Part shown: piece by piece, positions 16,788 to 19,130 of the stretch
Numbering within the stretch: the first letter of the stretch is position 1
How the letters are laid out: each line of letters starts with the position of its first letter
Assembly (NCBI GenBank): GCA_039920305.1
Contig: JBDSEA010000024.1
Coordinates: forward strand, 1 to 19,130
DNA length: 19,130 bases
Source of the DNA: DASRAJ01 sp039920305
GTDB lineage: Bacteria > Bacteroidota > Bacteroidia > Chitinophagales > UBA10324
Reading direction: 5' to 3'
Position numbers and translations under genes: made by a program
Notes under the pieces: model-generated
Told to the model about the DNA's origin: nothing
Databases searched by the model: none
What the model saw: only the letters and a program-made list of their open reading frames with translations

Positions 16788-17276
16788 ATGAAAACTCAAT
16801 TGCTTTTAATATTAATTACATTGTTTACAGGAGCATGTTCAGTTGCACAAACTACTGCCTCAGCTCCTTCAATGCCGGATTACCTGGCTGCTTATTTCCA
16901 ACTAAAGGATGTATTGTATTCAGGGAATACCGTTAAAGTAAAGGAAGCTGCATTCGCTATGAAAAATAAAATCAGCAGTGCTGAGTTAGCGGATGCAAAA
17001 AGAATGGAATCAATCATTAGCGCACTCAAAGCAATAGAAGCAACTGATGATATAGAAACTCAGCGTACGTCTTTCGCAAAATTTTCGCAGTATATGATTT
17101 CTCATCTTGAAGAAAATCCTGTAAATGGAGTTACGATCTATTCTGATTTCTGCCCGATGGCGCGCAATGGTAAGGGCGCTTACTGGCTCAGCACTGATAA
17201 GGAGATCAACAACAATCCATATATGGGCGACAGGATGCCGCATTGCGGAACCCTGGATCAGAAAATTTTCAGGTAA
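16788..17276 (+). CDS. DUF3347 domain periplasmic protein
   Basis: A 162-residue protein from the ATG at 16788. A longer frame opens at 16731 but adds 19 polar residues before the signal peptide. A hydrophobic export signal ends near GACSVAQ; Cys17 could be a lipidation site, but the -3 residue is Thr, so ordinary cleavage after Ala20 is equally possible. The helical middle (YLAAYFQLKDVLYSG, then VKEAAFAMKNKI) and the C-terminal CPMARNGKGAYWLS, KEINNNPYMGDRMPHCG are typical of DUF3347. This domain is found with, or fused to, CusB-type adaptors and copper resistance genes in Bacteroidota. Conserved Cys, Met and His residues suggest metal handling in the periplasm, by inference. The next gene starts 21 bases later. 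Confidence 0.85.
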   Translation: MKTQLLLILITLFTGACSVAQTTASAPSMPDYLAAYFQLKDVLYSGNTVKVKEAAFAMKNKISSAELADAKRMESIISALKAIEATDDIETQRTSFAKFSQYMISHLEENPVNGVTIYSDFCPMARNGKGAYWLSTDKEINNNPYMGDRMPHCGTLDQKIFR

Positions 17277-17297
17277 CACTTTTTAAAATAATCTGAC

Positions 17298-17519
17298 ATG
17301 AAAAAACTTATCTTAATACCCATTGCTGCGATAGCGATGATGCTGGTTGGCTGTGACCGTTTCGCAAGTGGGTCGGAACATTTTCATCCTATTGATACCG
17401 CAAATCTGGCACGGGGCGATACTTATTACCAGTGCCCGATGCATCCCGGTCAAGTTTCTGATAGTACAGCGGATTGTCCTGTGTGTGGGATGGATTTGGA
17501 AAAAGCAGAAAAAAAATAA
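17298..17519 (+). CDS. Small lipoprotein with heavy-metal-binding domain
   Basis: A 73-residue lipoprotein. The lipobox LVGC places the lipidated Cys at residue 19. The mature part is one heavy-metal-binding domain: YQCPMHP (C46, M48, H49) and CPVCGMDL (C60, C63, M65). This pattern is known at the N-terminus of some CusB/CzcB adaptors and P-type ATPases and as free small proteins in Bacteroidota. It is likely to pass a soft metal ion such as Cu(I) or Ag(I) to the efflux pump, as inferred from its neighbours. It lies between the DUF3347 gene (21-base gap) and the RND pump gene (9-base gap, same frame), so the three are almost surely one operon. Confidence 0.88.
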   Translation: MKKLILIPIAAIAMMLVGCDRFASGSEHFHPIDTANLARGDTYYQCPMHPGQVSDSTADCPVCGMDLEKAEKK

Positions 17520-17528
17520 TTCAACTGC

Positions 17529-19130
17529 GTGGTTGAAAAAATCATATCGCTTGCGCTGCACAACCGCCTTATGGTGGTATTGTTTGCTGCTGCATTGCTT
17601 GCATTTGGAATTTACTCTGTAGAACGAAATCCAGTAGACGCCATTCCTGACCTGTCAGAGAATCAGGTCATCGTTTTTACTGAATGGATGGGGAGAGCAC
17701 CCCAGGTAATTGAAGACCAGGTAACGTATCCGCTTGTTTCCAATTTGCAAGGAATTCCAAAAGTGAAAAACATCCGCGGTACTTCCATGTTCGGGATGAG
17801 TTTCGTTTACATCATCTTCGACGACAACGTGGATATTTATTGGGCGCGCTCGCGGGTGCTTGAACGACTCAACTATGCGCAACGACTATTACCTGAAGGC
17901 GTAACACCTACGCTTGGTCCGGATGGCACAGGAGTGGGACACATTCTCTGGTACACACTCAACGCAAAAGGAATGGATCTCGGCGAGCAGCGTGCTTTGC
18001 AGGATTGGTATGTCAAGTTTGCATTGCAGACAGTTCCGGGCGTGAGTGAGGTTGCATCTTTCGGAGGATTTGAAAAACAATACCAAATCAACATTGACCC
18101 AAATAAGCTCAATTACTACAACATCCCATTGATGGATGTGCTGAAGTCGGTGAAGTCAAACAACAATGATGTAGGCGGAAGAAAGTTTGAGATGAACGAC
18201 ATGAGCTATATCGTTCGCGGCTTGGGTTACATTAAAGACATAAACGAAGTAGAAAATATACCGGTAGGAATAAACGGCACAATTCCAATCAGAATAAAAG
18301 ACATCGCCACGGTACAGATGGGTGGTGACTTACGCTTGGGAATCTTCGATCAGAATGGCGAAGGTGAAGCCGTCGGCGGAATTATCGTGATGCGTTACAA
18401 TGAAAATGCTGATAAGGTGATTCATGACGTGAAAGAAAAAATGAAGGATGTAGAAAAAGGATTGCCCGCCGGTGTCACGTTCAAATTCGCTTATGATCGC
18501 AGCACACTCATTGAAGATGCAATTGCATCCGTTCGCAGAACACTAATCGAAGAGATGATCATGGTATCAGTTGTAGTGCTGCTGTTCCTTTTCAATTGGC
18601 GGAGTGCTTTAAGCATCATTATTCAGATTCCAATCACAGTCGCTGCAAGTTTCATTTTGCTCAATGCGTTCGGATTTTCATCCAACATCATGTCACTCAC
18701 CGGAATTGCCCTTGCCATCGGCGTGATCGTGGACAATGGAATTATCATGGCAGAAAATTCCTACCGGCATCTTGCAGAGTATTCATCCGGAAGTAAAATA
18801 GACAGCGCCACACGGCTTAACATTATTGAAAAAGCATGCAAGCAGGTTTCACGTGGTGTGTTTTATTCCACCGTGATCATTGTTGTGTCCTTTCTTCCAG
18901 TGTTTCTTCTAACCGGTCAGGAAGGAAAATTATTTCATCCTGTTGCATACACAAAAAGCTTCATTCTTGGTATTGATGCATTGCTTGTGATCACACTTGC
19001 GCCCGTGCTGATTTCATTTTTCATGAGAGGGAAATTCAAACGCGAAAATGAAAACCCTATCACCCGCACGCTTGAAAGAATCTACACTCCCATGATTCAA
19101 TGGTGCATGAAGTGGCGCAAGACAACGATT
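17529..19130 (+). CDS. cusA: CusA/CzcA-type heavy-metal RND efflux pump, 3' end missing
   Basis: The first 534 codons of an inner-membrane RND transporter (about 1,000-1,050 residues in the family) that drives metal export by proton exchange. The GTG start lies 9 bases after the preceding stop and gives MVEKIISLALHNRLMVV, the normal HME-RND N-terminus. An ATG at 17571 would remove that leader and is less likely. Porter-domain signatures are visible: PVDAIPDLSENQV, APQVIEDQVTYPL, YWARSRVLERL, LGPDGTGVG, LQDWYVKF and FGGFEKQYQINIDP. In the membrane domain, SLTGIALAIGVIVDNGIIMAEN holds the Asp and Glu of the proton-relay helix. The Met residues that bind Cu(I)/Ag(I) in CusA lie past the window, so copper/silver versus Co/Zn/Cd cannot be decided. 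CusB- and CusC-like partners are not seen. Confidence 0.95.
   Translation, partial: MVEKIISLALHNRLMVVLFAAALLAFGIYSVERNPVDAIPDLSENQVIVFTEWMGRAPQVIEDQVTYPLVSNLQGIPKVKNIRGTSMFGMSFVYIIFDDNVDIYWARSRVLERLNYAQRLLPEGVTPTLGPDGTGVGHILWYTLNAKGMDLGEQRALQDWYVKFALQTVPGVSEVASFGGFEKQYQINIDPNKLNYYNIPLMDVLKSVKSNNNDVGGRKFEMNDMSYIVRGLGYIKDINEVENIPVGINGTIPIRIKDIATVQMGGDLRLGIFDQNGEGEAVGGIIVMRYNENADKVIHDVKEKMKDVEKGLPAGVTFKFAYDRSTLIEDAIASVRRTLIEEMIMVSVVVLLFLFNWRSALSIIIQIPITVAASFILLNAFGFSSNIMSLTGIALAIGVIVDNGIIMAENSYRHLAEYSSGSKIDSATRLNIIEKACKQVSRGVFYSTVIIVVSFLPVFLLTGQEGKLFHPVAYTKSFILGIDALLVITLAPVLISFFMRGKFKRENENPITRTLERIYTPMIQWCMKWRKTTI

Overview
The window looks like a chromosomal segment from a member of the phylum Bacteroidota, probably near the Chitinophagales/Sphingobacteriales. 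The grounds are three secreted proteins with C-terminal sorting domains of the type IX secretion system (T9SS; one type B, two type A), a Bacteroidota-type HYC_CC_PP/DUF3347 metal module, a divergent aroQ-xerD pair, -7 promoter elements close to the Bacteroidota consensus TAnnTTTG, and few obvious Shine-Dalgarno sequences. No tRNA, rRNA, CRISPR array, insertion sequence or phage gene was found, and no gap between genes exceeds 300 bases.

Region 1 (1-6393) is cell surface and secretion. It holds the 3' part of a large repeat protein with five Ig-like units at an exact 70-residue spacing and a CHU_C/type B sorting domain. It is convergent with a secreted sulfatase (two N-terminal Fn3-like domains, CxPSR formylglycine motif, type A sorting domain). 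Divergent from the sulfatase are an unknown polytopic membrane protein and an unknown lipoprotein.

Region 2 (6426-13159) is a run of minus-strand genes. In transcription order these are aroQ, a DUF3179 membrane protein, dihydrolipoyl dehydrogenase (lpd), an Rrf2-family Fe-S-type regulator, an OprO/P-like porin and a CPA2 cation:proton antiporter. The lpd gene carries an in-frame TAA 43 codons before its normal end. The 42 codons after it are still perfectly Lpd-like and include the catalytic His/Glu, so this is either a very recent nonsense mutation or a base-call error. Perfect dyads sit next to or over the -7 elements of the porin and DUF3179 genes and are the best operator candidates in the window.

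Region 3 (13255-16132) has xerD on the plus strand, then a convergent T9SS-secreted protein of unknown function with a clear intrinsic terminator.

Region 4 (16269-19130) is a plus-strand heavy-metal (probably copper-type) cluster: a Cys-rich HYC_CC_PP protein, a DUF3347 periplasmic protein, a small lipoprotein with a heavy-metal-binding domain (CPMHP and CPVCGM motifs), and the first 534 codons of a CusA/CzcA-type RND efflux pump starting at GTG. The CusB- and CusC-like partners are not in the window and may lie downstream.

I see no clearly new multi-gene system. The items most worth a second look are the lpd nonsense codon, the two operator-like dyads, and the in-frame, almost abutting junction between the metal-binding lipoprotein and the RND pump.
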